64,000 nt of DNA from Shewanella gelidimarina (GCF_023283945.1 NZ_JAKIKW010000016.1:62001-126000), one strand, 5' to 3'; numbered from the stretch's first letter, positions 28,919-38,105 are shown. The notes: generated by a model from the letters alone, not told the origin. Program-made: numbers and translations.

Positions 28919-31900
28919 TTGCCTTTTTTGTGCGTCATCCTACAGCAACTCATCTATTGATGTTGGCGCTTATTATTTTGGGTATAAAGGCATTACCTGA
29001 GCTAAAGCGTGAAACGTTCCCTGAGTTTTCGCCTAACTACATCAGTGCACGAGTAGTGTTACCAGGCGCGTCACCCCAAGACGTTGAAGAAAACCTTTGT
29101 TTACGCATGGAAGATGCGATCGACAGTCTCGGCAGCATTGTTGAAACTAAATGTGACGCTTTGGAAGGCGTTGCACAGATGACTATCAAGCTCGATGACA
29201 ATGCCGATTTAGGGCGTAATCTGGTCGATGTTCAAACAAAAATCGCATCAATTAAAGACTTCCCAGCAGAGATAGAACCCCCCATCGTTGAAGAGCTTAA
29301 CTTTAATGAGCCGATCATCGATATTGCATTGTCGGCATCAACCAGCAAACCAGAGTTGAAAGACTATGCAGAGGATTTTAAGCGGCGTTTAAAGCTTGAT
29401 ACCAGCATTCGCCAAGTTGAGATTGCTGGCTTTTCGCAACATCAACTATTAGTCGAGATCTCGCTTGATGCACTCAAGCGCTTAGGCATGAGTGTTGCCG
29501 ATGTCGCTGCTCAAATTGAACAGCAAAATGTGCAGCTACCCAGTGGGACGTTAGAGACCGCAAGTAAGAACATCTTGATAAGGTTCGACCAACGAGAAGT
29601 TGAAGCGGATAAGCTGGCCAATATCGTGATCCGTTCTAATGCCGAGGGCGGCGTGGTGCGCTTACGAGATGTCGCCAAACTGACCGACAGATTTGAATTA
29701 GATGAAGATCATGTTCGTTTTGATGGCGAACCTGCGGCCATTCTTACGGTGTTTAAGAACAAATCACAAGACTCTCTGCGCTTAAAAGAGGAAGTGATGG
29801 GCTTCTTAGAGGCCGAAAAATTACGCACTCCCAGTGGCGTTAATATCAGTACCTCTAATGACTTAAGCTCCTTACTGTGGGACCGCCTTACTATGCTAAC
29901 TAAAAATGGTTGGCAAGGGGTGTTACTGGTCTTTTTATGTATGTGGTTATTTTTCAGCTTTCGCTATTCATTTTGGGTCGCAATGGGCTTACCTGTGGCA
30001 TTTATGGGTAGTCTGTTCTTTATGGCGCAAGTGGGGTTGACGATCAATATCATGACCTTGGTGGCTTTTTTAATGGCGATCGGGATTATGATGGATGATG
30101 CCATTGTTATTGCTGAATCGGTTGCATCGCATATCGAACGTGGTTTAGATAAAACAGAAGCGGTGATCAAAGGCGTTAAGCGAGTACTGCCGGGGGTTGT
30201 TTCATCATTTTTAACCACGGTATTTATCTTTTCTAGCATCGCCTTTATGGAAGGTGATATGGGTAAAGTGCTCAGAGTGGTGCCGCAAACACTCTTGCTT
30301 ATTTTGACCGTGAGTTTGGTTGAAGCATTCTTGATTTTACCGAACCATTTAGCCCATGCAGCTAAAGGAAAAGATCGTAAAACCAGTCGATTTAAAACCG
30401 AGTTTAACCGCCGATTCGAGCATTTTAGAACCGTCAATTTAGTCGCCGCTGTGGAGTGGGTTATTGCTTGGCGCTATGCCTTTATGGGCGCGGTTATTAG
30501 TTTGTTGCTGATATCAGTATCGTTAGCTGCGGGTGGAATGGTTAAGTTTATTGCCTTTCCTGAGCTTGATGGCGATGTGGTGGAGGCGCGAATAATTTTG
30601 CCGCCGGGTTCTACATTAGCGCAAACAGACTTCGTGGTTGCCAAGATTGTTAGCGCAGCACAGGTGTTGAATGAAAAATATAGCAAAAATGAAGATGGTC
30701 AGCCGTTAATACAGCATATTACGGAACGGTTTAACTTCAATAGTGATGCCAACGAGAGTGGCGCGCATGTGGCGACGGTTAAGATCGACCTGCTCAGCGC
30801 CGAGGTGCGGCAAACACGGATAAACACCTTTATCCGTGAATGGGAGCAAGGCGTAGGCGAATTAGCTGATCCCATTGCCATTGTGTATAAACAGCCGAAA
30901 ATGGGACCTGCGGGCCGCGCAATAGATATACGTCTGCGTGGTGATGATTTACAGCAGCTTAAATCTGCGTCAATTGATGTGCAGCAATACATTAGTGGTT
31001 TTAACGGTGTATCGGGTGTCATGGACAGTATGCGTCCTGGTAAGTCTGAAATCTTAATGACCTTAAAGCCAGGAGCAGAGGCATTTGGTGTCAACGGCAT
31101 GATGTTAGCGAGCCAATTGAGGGGCGCTTATTTTCATCAAACAGCAGATTACATTCAAGTGGGTCCAGAGAGTATTCAAATTGATGTGCAACTCGATAAA
31201 GGGGACGCTGCAAAACTTGAAAATCTGGCTAACTTTCCTATTACTCTCAATACGTCTGGCGAACAGGTGCCGCTGTCAGCCGTGGCAGATTTCACTTGGC
31301 AACGTAACTACGTCAAAATTTCACGTTTAGACGGTATGCGCTTTGTTACCATCACTGGCGAAGTGGATACTCATTTAGCCAATGGGGGAGAAATTAACAC
31401 CGCATTTAAAGAGGAACTATTACCCAAGCTATTAACGCGTTACCCAGGAGTGCGGGTCAGTTTTGAAGGTGAAGTCAAAGAAAGTTCCACGACTCGAAAC
31501 TCAATGGTGTCCGGCTTTATTCTGGGGCTATTGGGGGTATTTGCTATCTTGAGTTTGCAGTTTAAGAGTTACCTTGAGCCGTTAGTGGTGATGGCGGTAA
31601 TACCGTTAGGCCTTATCGGTGTTTTCTGGGGACATTTACTGCTGGGGTTTTCCATGAGTATGCCTTCGATAATGGGATTTATTGCGTTGTCTGGGGTGGT
31701 GGTTAATGACTCGATATTGCTAGTGCAATATATTCGTTTTCATGTGGATGAAGGGCAATCTGTGCATGAGGCGGTAGTGAGTGCCAGTAAGGAGCGCTTT
31801 AGAGCCGTGTTTATTACATCACTGACCACTGCTGCAGGTATGTTACCGCTGCTACTTGAAACGAGTATTCAGGCGCAAGTATTGCAGCCATTAGTCATCT

Positions 31901-32025
31901 CAATGGTGTTTGGTATTTTTGCTTCGACCGCGCTGGTGCTATTTATGGTACCTGCTTGTTACGCAATATTAGAAGACTTTGGCAAAGTGAGTTTTAGCGC
32001 TAAAGGTAATGAGCTAAGGGCATAA
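28915..32025 (+). CDS. RND efflux inner-membrane transporter
   Basis: 1036 residues with RND topology: TM1, large periplasmic loop, TM2-6, second loop and TM8-12. TM4 carries FLMAIGIMMDDAIVIAESVA with the conserved acidic pair for proton relay. It starts with GTG overlapping the adaptor stop (GTGA). No outer-membrane factor gene is present, so it probably uses TolC encoded elsewhere. The gene ends just before a long hairpin. Confidence 0.94.
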   Translation: MIAFFVRHPTATHLLMLALIILGIKALPELKRETFPEFSPNYISARVVLPGASPQDVEENLCLRMEDAIDSLGSIVETKCDALEGVAQMTIKLDDNADLGRNLVDVQTKIASIKDFPAEIEPPIVEELNFNEPIIDIALSASTSKPELKDYAEDFKRRLKLDTSIRQVEIAGFSQHQLLVEISLDALKRLGMSVADVAAQIEQQNVQLPSGTLETASKNILIRFDQREVEADKLANIVIRSNAEGGVVRLRDVAKLTDRFELDEDHVRFDGEPAAILTVFKNKSQDSLRLKEEVMGFLEAEKLRTPSGVNISTSNDLSSLLWDRLTMLTKNGWQGVLLVFLCMWLFFSFRYSFWVAMGLPVAFMGSLFFMAQVGLTINIMTLVAFLMAIGIMMDDAIVIAESVASHIERGLDKTEAVIKGVKRVLPGVVSSFLTTVFIFSSIAFMEGDMGKVLRVVPQTLLLILTVSLVEAFLILPNHLAHAAKGKDRKTSRFKTEFNRRFEHFRTVNLVAAVEWVIAWRYAFMGAVISLLLISVSLAAGGMVKFIAFPELDGDVVEARIILPPGSTLAQTDFVVAKIVSAAQVLNEKYSKNEDGQPLIQHITERFNFNSDANESGAHVATVKIDLLSAEVRQTRINTFIREWEQGVGELADPIAIVYKQPKMGPAGRAIDIRLRGDDLQQLKSASIDVQQYISGFNGVSGVMDSMRPGKSEILMTLKPGAEAFGVNGMMLASQLRGAYFHQTADYIQVGPESIQIDVQLDKGDAAKLENLANFPITLNTSGEQVPLSAVADFTWQRNYVKISRLDGMRFVTITGEVDTHLANGGEINTAFKEELLPKLLTRYPGVRVSFEGEVKESSTTRNSMVSGFILGLLGVFAILSLQFKSYLEPLVVMAVIPLGLIGVFWGHLLLGFSMSMPSIMGFIALSGVVVNDSILLVQYIRFHVDEGQSVHEAVVSASKERFRAVFITSLTTAAGMLPLLLETSIQAQVLQPLVISMVFGIFASTALVLFMVPACYAILEDFGKVSFSAKGNELRA

Positions 32026-32030
32026 TACGG

Positions 32031-32066
32031 ATAACAAGGGTCTCTTTTGAGGCCCTTGTTATCGCT
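32031..32066. terminator. Long hairpin terminator after the RND operon
   Basis: ATAACAAGGG pairs perfectly with CCCTTGTTAT. The inner bases GGGTCTC / GAGGCCC extend the stem, with one G-T pair, to a TTTT loop. It lies between convergent genes and may act both ways. Confidence 0.75.
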
Positions 32067-32069
32067 ATT

Positions 32070-32495
32070 TTAAGAATCAAATCTGGCGATATCCTTCTCA
32101 GTGGCCCCTTCTTTGCACTCGCCTCGAATACTGCCACGGTCATACTGAATGGAGCGGCTGATCTCGATATAACCTTCTCTGCAATATCCGGTCATCTCAA
32201 TTGTCTGGCCAAGACCATGTTCAATTTTCTGCGTCCAAGCCGTTAAATCAGGTCCTTGATAACGTTTTTTAGCGCGTTTCTTTTGTGATGCTCGCTGCTC
32301 ATGGGGCAGAGGAACTTGCTGAGCATTATTATCTTTAACTAGCTTAGCGCGATAGGTGAATAGTTTTAAGCCATTACTTTTGATATCTGTTTTAAATGAA
32401 TCAGTGAGTTGACCTGCGAACTCTTCTGGCACTATTTCGCTAGTAAAGCTGCAGGCTGAAAGTAATAAAATTAACAGTAGAGGGTATTTTTTCAT
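32070..32495 (-). CDS. Small lipoprotein of unknown function
   Basis: 141 residues with a lipoprotein signal: hydrophobic LLLILLLSACS, lipobox LSAC with Cys near residue 15. The mature part is basic in the middle (SQKKRAKKRYQG) and has Cys near 119 and 128-130 (GYCREGYIE, GECKEG). I do not recognise the family. The residue after the lipid Cys is Ser, so it is probably sent to the outer membrane by LolCDE. Confidence 0.78.
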   Translation of the reverse strand: MKKYPLLLILLLSACSFTSEIVPEEFAGQLTDSFKTDIKSNGLKLFTYRAKLVKDNNAQQVPLPHEQRASQKKRAKKRYQGPDLTAWTQKIEHGLGQTIEMTGYCREGYIEISRSIQYDRGSIRGECKEGATEKDIARFDS

Positions 32496-32868
32496 TATTG
32501 TTTTTATGTTAATAATTGGTTTCTATTGATCAGCATAACGTATATTTAAGTAAGTTAGCAGGGGCTTTAGCTGTTTTTACATTAGGCTACTTTTGTATTA
32601 GAGGGCTTGGAGGCGGTATTTACTGATGACGGAGTATCTTATTACACTTGTCAGCAGTATTAGTTGTCACGTTTGCAATCAATATTTGGTGGCTTATCAA
32701 CGTCAGTGTCAGTGCCCACATCGAGGTACAATTTCAAGAGTTGGTGATGCTTCTAGTGATGCACTATATTCATTATATACCAACCCCATTGGCTGTTTGA
32801 TTGAAGTCACTGATGACTGGAAAAATGTATTTGTGCATGCAATAACGGTCTTTAGTGAGGGGGCTCGT
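32496..32868. other. Intergenic region, possible small ORF not accepted
   Basis: 373 bp without a supported gene. A + strand frame of 94 codons (starting 32626) with a Cys-rich start overlaps the next gene antisense and resembles no family I know. GGAGG occurs 12 bp before it. Confidence 0.35.
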
Positions 32869-33348
32869 TTAGCTTCTCGATTGAGGATATTTAACGCAAG
32901 TGTCATTTAAGGCTAACCACTGTAACTGACTATTAGTGTGAATATGGTAGCTGGGCTGGACAGCATTTGGCTCATCCAGTGATACGATAGACAATGTTAG
33001 ATAGCTGGGATGACGAGTATCTCTAAAGGTTAATTGCGAACCACAATGATGGCAAAAACCACGCCTTACAAACTCTGATGAGTTAAATTCGGTTACCGAA
33101 CCCACTAACCAGCATACTTCATCGATATTAAAATCCATCCACGCACCTAACACCGACCCAGTGCTTTTTTGACATTGACGACAGTGGCAAAAATCAGCTG
33201 AAAATGGAGCTGCCGTTATCTGATATCTTATTGCGCCGCAAAGGCAACCGCCGAGTTGTAAACCCTCAATTGTCATCAACCTAGCCCTATAATTCATTTT
33301 TCTAAGCGTGAGTGAATTAACCTTATCCTTATTTATTACCTTTGTCAT
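32869..33348 (-). CDS. GFA-family (CENP-V/Gfa) zinc protein
   Basis: Glutathione-dependent formaldehyde-activating enzyme/CENP-V-like fold with the zinc ligands GGCLCGAIRY, CHCRQCQKSTG and CHHCGSQL. The core begins at MTIEGLQLGG; the true start is uncertain (ATG at 33276 or 33297 within the longer 159-codon frame). Most members have no proven formaldehyde activity. Single gene with its own promoter region. Confidence 0.85.
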   Translation of the reverse strand: MTKVINKDKVNSLTLRKMNYRARLMTIEGLQLGGCLCGAIRYQITAAPFSADFCHCRQCQKSTGSVLGAWMDFNIDEVCWLVGSVTEFNSSEFVRRGFCHHCGSQLTFRDTRHPSYLTLSIVSLDEPNAVQPSYHIHTNSQLQWLALNDTCVKYPQSRS

Positions 33349-33587
33349 ATACAGGGGGAATCAACGCGATTGAGTGTATGGTCAATAGTGATAAATGTTG
33401 CGAATAATAGTCACTTTCATCTGTTAACACGGGTTTAATACCCCTAGCGTACTTTTGTGGATATGTAATCCACTAAGAGGTAGTTAACACCATGACCTGG
33501 CTCACATATATCAACAATAATGTTAATCATTTGTTGTGATTTATATTGGTTTTGGCAGACTGAAGTTGTAGCCCCAAAGGAGTGAGT

Positions 33588-34322
33588 ATGGCTTCAATTA
33601 TTCAGTTATTAAAAGCGATGCTAAATAGCTTTAAAGATCTTATCCCTATCATTCTAGTGGTCAGTTTTTTTGAGATATTTGTATTGCATCAAGCGCCAGA
33701 TAATCTGTTTTCTATTCTAATCGGTCTTATTTTCATCATCGTAGGTTTAACTTTCTTTGTGTTTGGCCTTGAAATGGGGCTGTTTCCGATAGGGGAGTCT
33801 CTAGCGCAATCATTGGCGAGAAAGGGCAGCGTATTTTGGCTGGTCGTGTTCTCATTTTCGCTAGGGTTTGGTACCACACTGGCCGAACCCGCATTAACCG
33901 CGGTCGCTAATGAAGCGGCTGAGGTTGCCGCAGAGGCAGGCGCCATCGTTAAGAGTGAAGCTTCAATGGACAGTTATGCTCTGGGGCTTAGACTCACCGT
34001 CGCCTTATCGGTAGGGCTTGCAATCCTATTAGGCGTGGTGCGAATTTTAAAAGGCTGGCCAATCCATTACATTATTATTGCTGGCTATATCTTGGTGATG
34101 GTGCTGACCTCATTTGCACCAGAGAGCATTATTGGCATCGCCTATGATTCTGGCGGCGTGACCACCTCAACTATCACAGTACCTTTAGTTACCGCGCTCG
34201 GCGTTGGATTAGCCAGTGTCATTAAAGGTCGAAACCCCATGTTAGATGGCTTTGGCTTAATCGCTTTCGCCAGTTTAATGCCGATGATATTTGTACTTAT
34301 TTACGGAATGGTGGTGCTGTAA
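33588..34322 (+). CDS. DUF1538 membrane protein, first of pair
   Basis: About 244 residues with roughly six or seven TM helices. DUF1538 motifs: [15 protein letters not shown] (about 58-72), [17 protein letters not shown], and the C-terminal [20 protein letters not shown] then [17 protein letters not shown] chose the ATG at 33588 because AAGGAG (33577-33582) is correctly spaced. The stop overlaps the next start (TAATG). To my memory, a DUF1538 pair from Halomonas (UmpAB) was reported as a two-component Na+(Li+,K+)/H+ antiporter, so ion transport is the leading guess. Confidence 0.88.
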   Translation: MASIIQLLKAMLNSFKDLIPIILVVSFFEIFVLHQAPDNLFSILIGLIFIIVGLTFFVFGLEMGLFPIGESLAQSLARKGSVFWLVVFSFSLGFGTTLAEPALTAVANEAAEVAAEAGAIVKSEASMDSYALGLRLTVALSVGLAILLGVVRILKGWPIHYIIIAGYILVMVLTSFAPESIIGIAYDSGGVTTSTITVPLVTALGVGLASVIKGRNPMLDGFGLIAFASLMPMIFVLIYGMVVL

Positions 34323-35107
34323 TGGAGATGCTATTAAAGGTACTTAACACCTTGATGTTAACTGCGCGTGATGTCGTGCCCATCGCAATTATTCTATTTG
34401 GCTTCCAGCTAGGGGTGTTAAAACGTCCAATTGCCAACTGGCGCAAAGTCGCCGCGGGTTTCGTTTACGTTATTTTAGGCTTGAGTTTCTTCTTAGTCGG
34501 TTTAGAACTGGCGCTATTTCCCATCGGCGAGACTATGGCTGAGCAACTGACCTCACCCGCGTTTATCCATGCGGACGACCCCTCTATTACCATCAACGCA
34601 TGGCAAGATTACTACTGGGTTTATATCTTTGCTGCTGCCATTGGTTTTAGTACCACGATTGCTGAGCCCTCGCTAATTGCGGTGGCCATTAAAGCCAATG
34701 AAGTCTCTGGCGGCACTATCAGTATTCAGGGGTTACGGATCTCCGTAGCCATTGGCGTTGCCTTTGGGATCAGCCTAGGTTGCTTTCGAATTGTGGTTGG
34801 CGATCCCATTCACTACTACATTTTAGGAGGCTATATTATTGTGGTGATCCAGACTTTTTACGCTCCAAAAATGATTGTGCCACTGGCGTATGACTCTGGC
34901 GGCGTAACAACCTCCACCGTTACCGTGCCTTTGGTGGCTGCACTGGGATTAGGGCTGGCGACCAACGTCGATGGTCGTAACCCGCTGATTGATGGTTTTG
35001 GCTTAATCGCTTTTGCCAGCTTATTTCCGATAATCAGCGTGATGGCTTATGCCCAACTGGTTGAATACAAAAACAGAGCTCAAAAGGAGCGAAATAATGC
35101 GCTTTAA
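34322..35107 (+). CDS. DUF1538 membrane protein, second of pair
   Basis: 261 residues and the same family as its neighbour, repeating its landmarks: [56 protein letters not shown] and [19 protein letters not shown]. It has an extra loop with SPAFIHADDPSITINAWQDY (about 78-100) before TM3. The two probably form a heterodimer. It overlaps both neighbours (TAATG upstream, 11 bp downstream), so translation is coupled. Confidence 0.88.
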   Translation: MEMLLKVLNTLMLTARDVVPIAIILFGFQLGVLKRPIANWRKVAAGFVYVILGLSFFLVGLELALFPIGETMAEQLTSPAFIHADDPSITINAWQDYYWVYIFAAAIGFSTTIAEPSLIAVAIKANEVSGGTISIQGLRISVAIGVAFGISLGCFRIVVGDPIHYYILGGYIIVVIQTFYAPKMIVPLAYDSGGVTTSTVTVPLVAALGLGLATNVDGRNPLIDGFGLIAFASLFPIISVMAYAQLVEYKNRAQKERNNAL

Positions 35108-35447
35108 ACTCATTATTGTCTTTATAGACGATGCTTGTACCGACGACATACTTGATGCTGCGAGAAGCAAAGGCGCTACCGGTGCTACTGTGATTAATCA
35201 TGCTCGTGGCGAAGGGCTCAAGAAGCAAAAAACCTTTATGGGCTTGTCACTCGATATTCAGCGCGATGTGGTTTTGTTGCTGGTGGAAGAGCACCTTAGC
35301 CGAGCGATTTTAGAAACAGTCAATAAAGTGGGCGGATTCGATAGCGATTCAGGAAAAGGCATCGCGATTCAAATCGATGTTGAAGATGCTGTTGGTGTTG
35401 CGCATCAAGTACAAAAGTTGAGTCATGATATTGAGGATCAGATATGA
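35097..35447 (+). CDS. PII-like (GlnB-fold) signalling protein
   Basis: 116 residues with the PII ferredoxin-like fold. N-terminal FKLIIVFIDDACTDDILDAA, the region where the T-loop should be (NHARGEGLKKQKTFMGL), and a B-loop GKGIAIQIDVEDAVGV that parallels the PII signature GDGKIFVLPVEDA. There is no uridylylation-site Tyr in the T-loop. Strong ribosome site AAAGGAGCG. Being fused by overlaps to the DUF1538 pair and the CBS gene, it is probably a dedicated regulator of that transporter (inference), as GlnK is for AmtB. Confidence 0.85.
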   Translation: MRFKLIIVFIDDACTDDILDAARSKGATGATVINHARGEGLKKQKTFMGLSLDIQRDVVLLLVEEHLSRAILETVNKVGGFDSDSGKGIAIQIDVEDAVGVAHQVQKLSHDIEDQI

Positions 35448-35848
35448 ATAAGTCAACCCTAGTCAGAAACCATGATGTGATGTGCCAAGATTATGCCATG
35501 GTAGACGGGCTACAAACCGTTGCAGAGGCCATTGAGCAAGCCGTTTCACATAAAGTGAATGTGTTGTTCGTTAATAAGCGCCACGATGACGACGAATATG
35601 GCATGGTGCTGATGAGTGATATAGCCAAAAAAGTATTAGCACTAGATAAAGCCCCTGAGCGAGTCAATATCTACGAAATCATGGTTAAGCCGGTACTGGC
35701 AGTGGATGGAAAAATGGATGTTCGCTATTGCGCGCGCTTGTTTGACCGCTTCGGCATTACCAAAGCGCCAGTGGTCGAGCAGGGTAAAATCGTCGGTCTG
35801 GTGAGTTACCACGACATCGTGCTTAAAGGAATGATTAACAAAGGATAG
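35444..35848 (+). CDS. CBS-domain pair protein
   Basis: 134 residues forming two CBS motifs: first about residues 8-68 (VAEAIEQAVSHKVNVLFVNK ... MVLMSDIAKKVL), second about 78-131 (IMVKPVLAVDGKMDVRYCAR ... IVGLVSYHDIVLKGM). CBS pairs bind adenosyl nucleotides. It overlaps the PII-like gene by 4 bp (ATGA), making it the last of a four-gene operon. The likely role is nucleotide-dependent control of the DUF1538 transporter. Confidence 0.88.
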   Translation: MNKSTLVRNHDVMCQDYAMVDGLQTVAEAIEQAVSHKVNVLFVNKRHDDDEYGMVLMSDIAKKVLALDKAPERVNIYEIMVKPVLAVDGKMDVRYCARLFDRFGITKAPVVEQGKIVGLVSYHDIVLKGMINKG

Positions 35849-36153
35849 TGATGGTGGTTATCGTGTTGGCATGTAGCCTTTAAAAGGCTGCATATTGCCG
35901 TGCGAAAGCTATGCTTATCAATGATTGTTCAAGCTTGCAGGCGCCCCCTATTTTTAATAAACAAGCACGCTTTTTTTCTCCGACGAAATTGTGCTTTTTA
36001 TCGGTTCGTTGTGGGGGGAATTGATTTATAACAATTGCTTAGTGGTAGCCGCTTGAGTTGCGCTAATGGAACTGGCAAGAACATTATCGTGCTGCCATTG
36101 AAACAGCGGTTAGCTGCATTCGAATATAGCGACAATAAATATAGGGGTTAATA
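35849..36153. other. Intergenic region after the DUF1538 operon
   Basis: Holds a small hairpin AGCCTT-TAA-AAGGCT at 35875-35889 that may end the operon, though without a T run, and the promoter region of the next gene. Nothing else recognised. Confidence 0.4.
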
Positions 36154-36867
36154 GTGTTTTTACAGTTAAAGAGAATACGCCATAACCTTCTAAGTGATGG
36201 CAAAATTGGAAAATACATTTTCTATGCTATTGGCGAAATATTTTTAGTGGTTGTTGGTATTCTTATTGCGCTGCAGGTCAATAATCATAATATTGAGAAG
36301 AAAGCAGACTTAGTTGAATTCCAATATTACCAAACGATGCAAACCCAATTAATCGAAGACCAAGAGCTTCTCAGTGCTGAGATATATGGCATAACAGAGC
36401 GTATAAACGACTATGTTGTTGGGGTTGAATTGATCGTTGATGCCGATCGCGAACAACTAAATAAATTAGCCGCTAAAGTGTATCGGCTACTTGAATATGG
36501 GGACTTTAGGCGAAAAAGCAGTGTGTACCAAACATTGATTTACAGCGGTGAAATAATCCATATTAAAAACAGAGGTATTGTAAGCAGTTTACAAGAACTC
36601 GAACGTACCTACCAAATCGTTGAGCGGCTTGAAGTAACACAGGCAAATCTTGTTATGACTCATACCGCTCCGCTTATCAACGAACTTCTAGATTTCGAAT
36701 CTGGAGAATTGGTTTTTCCAGATTTGGTTTTTACTCATAGTTTTAAAAATAGATTCTCTCTCGCTATTCGTCTTGCGAGTGAAAAAAAGCAGGAACTTGA
36801 GCATGCTCTAACGGTGATTGAGCATACACTCAAAGCGATTGATGCTGAGTTAAGGGTAAAATTATAA
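36154..36867 (+). CDS. DUF6090-family membrane protein
   Basis: 237 residues from a GTG start. The N-terminal segment RIRHNLLSDGKIGKYIFYAI followed by GEIFLVVVGILIALQVNNHN is the hallmark of DUF6090: a basic amphipathic lead and one TM helix (about 24-44), then a helical extracytoplasmic domain. The family is common in marine Bacteroidetes and some gammaproteobacteria; function unknown. It stands alone among accessory genes, which suggests acquisition by transfer. Confidence 0.75.
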   Translation: MFLQLKRIRHNLLSDGKIGKYIFYAIGEIFLVVVGILIALQVNNHNIEKKADLVEFQYYQTMQTQLIEDQELLSAEIYGITERINDYVVGVELIVDADREQLNKLAAKVYRLLEYGDFRRKSSVYQTLIYSGEIIHIKNRGIVSSLQELERTYQIVERLEVTQANLVMTHTAPLINELLDFESGELVFPDLVFTHSFKNRFSLAIRLASEKKQELEHALTVIEHTLKAIDAELRVKL

Positions 36868-37252
36868 AAATGTATGACCGTTAAAAGCTAGGTTCATATC
36901 GAACAGATAGGATAGACAGTGCCACTGCGTCCTATCTCAAGTATTGAACAAGCTCGAGATAGAAAGAATTTGTACCTTTAAATCGCTGAATGTAACCATA
37001 GATACCCATCATTCCACTGAATTTTGGCATGTTTTACATGGCCAGTCGGAGCGTTGCAGGAGGTAAGCCGCTATTGTGAGCATTTAGATAAACGACCACG
37101 GCATTTCCCCTACAGTTGCCAGTACCTGTAAGCAGATTAAGCACCTCAAAATCCAATATTATCAACTCAATCATTCGTTATTAAACGTTATCAATAGAGA
37201 GGGGGCTGAAAGCTTCTCAACTAAAGAGTTGATGTACGCTGACCGTTGATTT
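36868..37252. other. Non-coding region upstream of the DUF6624 gene
   Basis: No gene. A nested hairpin at 36905-36937 (AGATAGGA / TCCTATCT outside, CAGTG / CACTG inside) follows the DUF6090 gene, and a 22-nt element GTAACCATAGATACCCATC (start 36992) recurs at 37956. Confidence 0.5.
36992..37013 (+). repeat. Direct repeat A, copy 1
   Basis: 22 nt, 20 of which match the copy at 37956-37977 (GTAACCATAGA-ACxCATCATT). Together with repeat B it brackets the DUF6624 gene. Confidence 0.6.
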
Positions 37253-37290
37253 CACGTTAAAAGCGAAGTATGTTGTTGATTATCAATGGC
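37253..37290 (+). repeat. Direct repeat B, copy 1
   Basis: 38 nt with core AAAAGCGAAGTATGTTG. 33 of 38 positions match the copy at 37983-38020. It lies just upstream of the DUF6624 gene. Confidence 0.7.
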
Positions 37291-37337
37291 TGGCTAAGAT
37301 TTACGTTACCACGATTATGACAGGGAGTGTTCAGTGT

Positions 37338-37934
37338 ATGCGTTATCTATTTATTATATTGTTAATACCTTTTTATTCTTTTGCAGAAATAAATTCTTCA
37401 CTTCAGAGTGAATTGATTAGAATGGGTGTTGCAGACCAAAATATTCGAAATGAAGTTGGAAAAGCTGGGTGGACAAATGCACCGAAAGAATTATTAGAAA
37501 AACTACTACAAATTGATGAAAGCAACACCATTAGACTAAAAGCTATCGTAAAAGAGTATTCATGGGTAACTAAGGATCTAGTTGGGACTGAAGGACTGGG
37601 AGCTGCCTTTTTGATCATACAACATTCACCTGATGTTACGTTTAAAGAACAAATGCTACCTCATTTAAAAAAGTCATATTTAAATGATGAGGGCATTACA
37701 GGGCAACAAGTTGCACTTTTAACTGACAGAGTATTAATTTCACAGGGGAACAAGCAAATCTATGGTACTCAAGCTGATATTAGTGACGGTAAAGTTGTTT
37801 TTAGTCCCATCGAAGATGAAGCTAATGTAGATAAGCGACGTGCAGACATGAAAATGCCACCATTAGATTTATACTTGAAACTGATGGAGGAGATGTATGG
37901 AATAAAAGATCATCCTGAAATTGATCTTAATTAA
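37338..37934 (+). CDS. Secreted DUF6624-like protein
   Basis: 198 residues from the ATG at 37338. Signal peptide MRYLFIILLIPFYSFAE, then a helical domain with family landmarks W...LVGTEGLGAAFLIIQHSPD and ALLTDRVLISQGNKQIYGTQ, which resemble DUF6624. Function unknown. Codon use is A+T-rich compared with neighbours and the gene is bracketed by imperfect direct repeats, pointing to recent acquisition. An in-frame ATG at 37317 would spoil the signal peptide. Confidence 0.75.
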   Translation: MRYLFIILLIPFYSFAEINSSLQSELIRMGVADQNIRNEVGKAGWTNAPKELLEKLLQIDESNTIRLKAIVKEYSWVTKDLVGTEGLGAAFLIIQHSPDVTFKEQMLPHLKKSYLNDEGITGQQVALLTDRVLISQGNKQIYGTQADISDGKVVFSPIEDEANVDKRRADMKMPPLDLYLKLMEEMYGIKDHPEIDLN

Positions 37935-37955
37935 TGTGAATATAATAAGCTTGGA

Positions 37956-38020
37956 GTAACCATAGACACGCATCATTAATGGTACGTGAAAAGCGAAGTA
38001 TGTTGCTGATGAGCAATGGC
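37956..38020 (+). repeat. Direct repeats A and B, copy 2 (adjacent)
   Basis: Repeat A (37956-37977) and repeat B (37983-38020) lie next to each other here, whereas upstream of the gene they are about 240 bp apart. This is consistent with a duplicated boundary later split by an insertion or deletion. Confidence 0.6.
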
Positions 38021-38047
38021 AATGGAATAACTTTTGAGTTTATGGCC

Positions 38048-38072
38048 AAAAAAAAGTAGCATAAATGCTACC
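38048..38072 (-). terminator. Terminator of the glutaredoxin-like gene
   Basis: GTAGCAT / ATGCTAC with a 2-nt loop, followed on the minus strand by a run of eight T. It lies 34 bp beyond the stop codon of the gene to its right. Confidence 0.85.
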
Positions 38073-38105
38073 TTTCTAGTCAGTTTTTGCTAAACGCTTT
38101 GGCGC

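Noticed and set aside
32626..32910. 94-codon + strand frame with CHVCNQ and QCQCPH Cys motifs
   Set aside because: Overlaps the GFA gene antisense at its end, has no recognisable family and only a distant GGAGG; not enough to call a gene.
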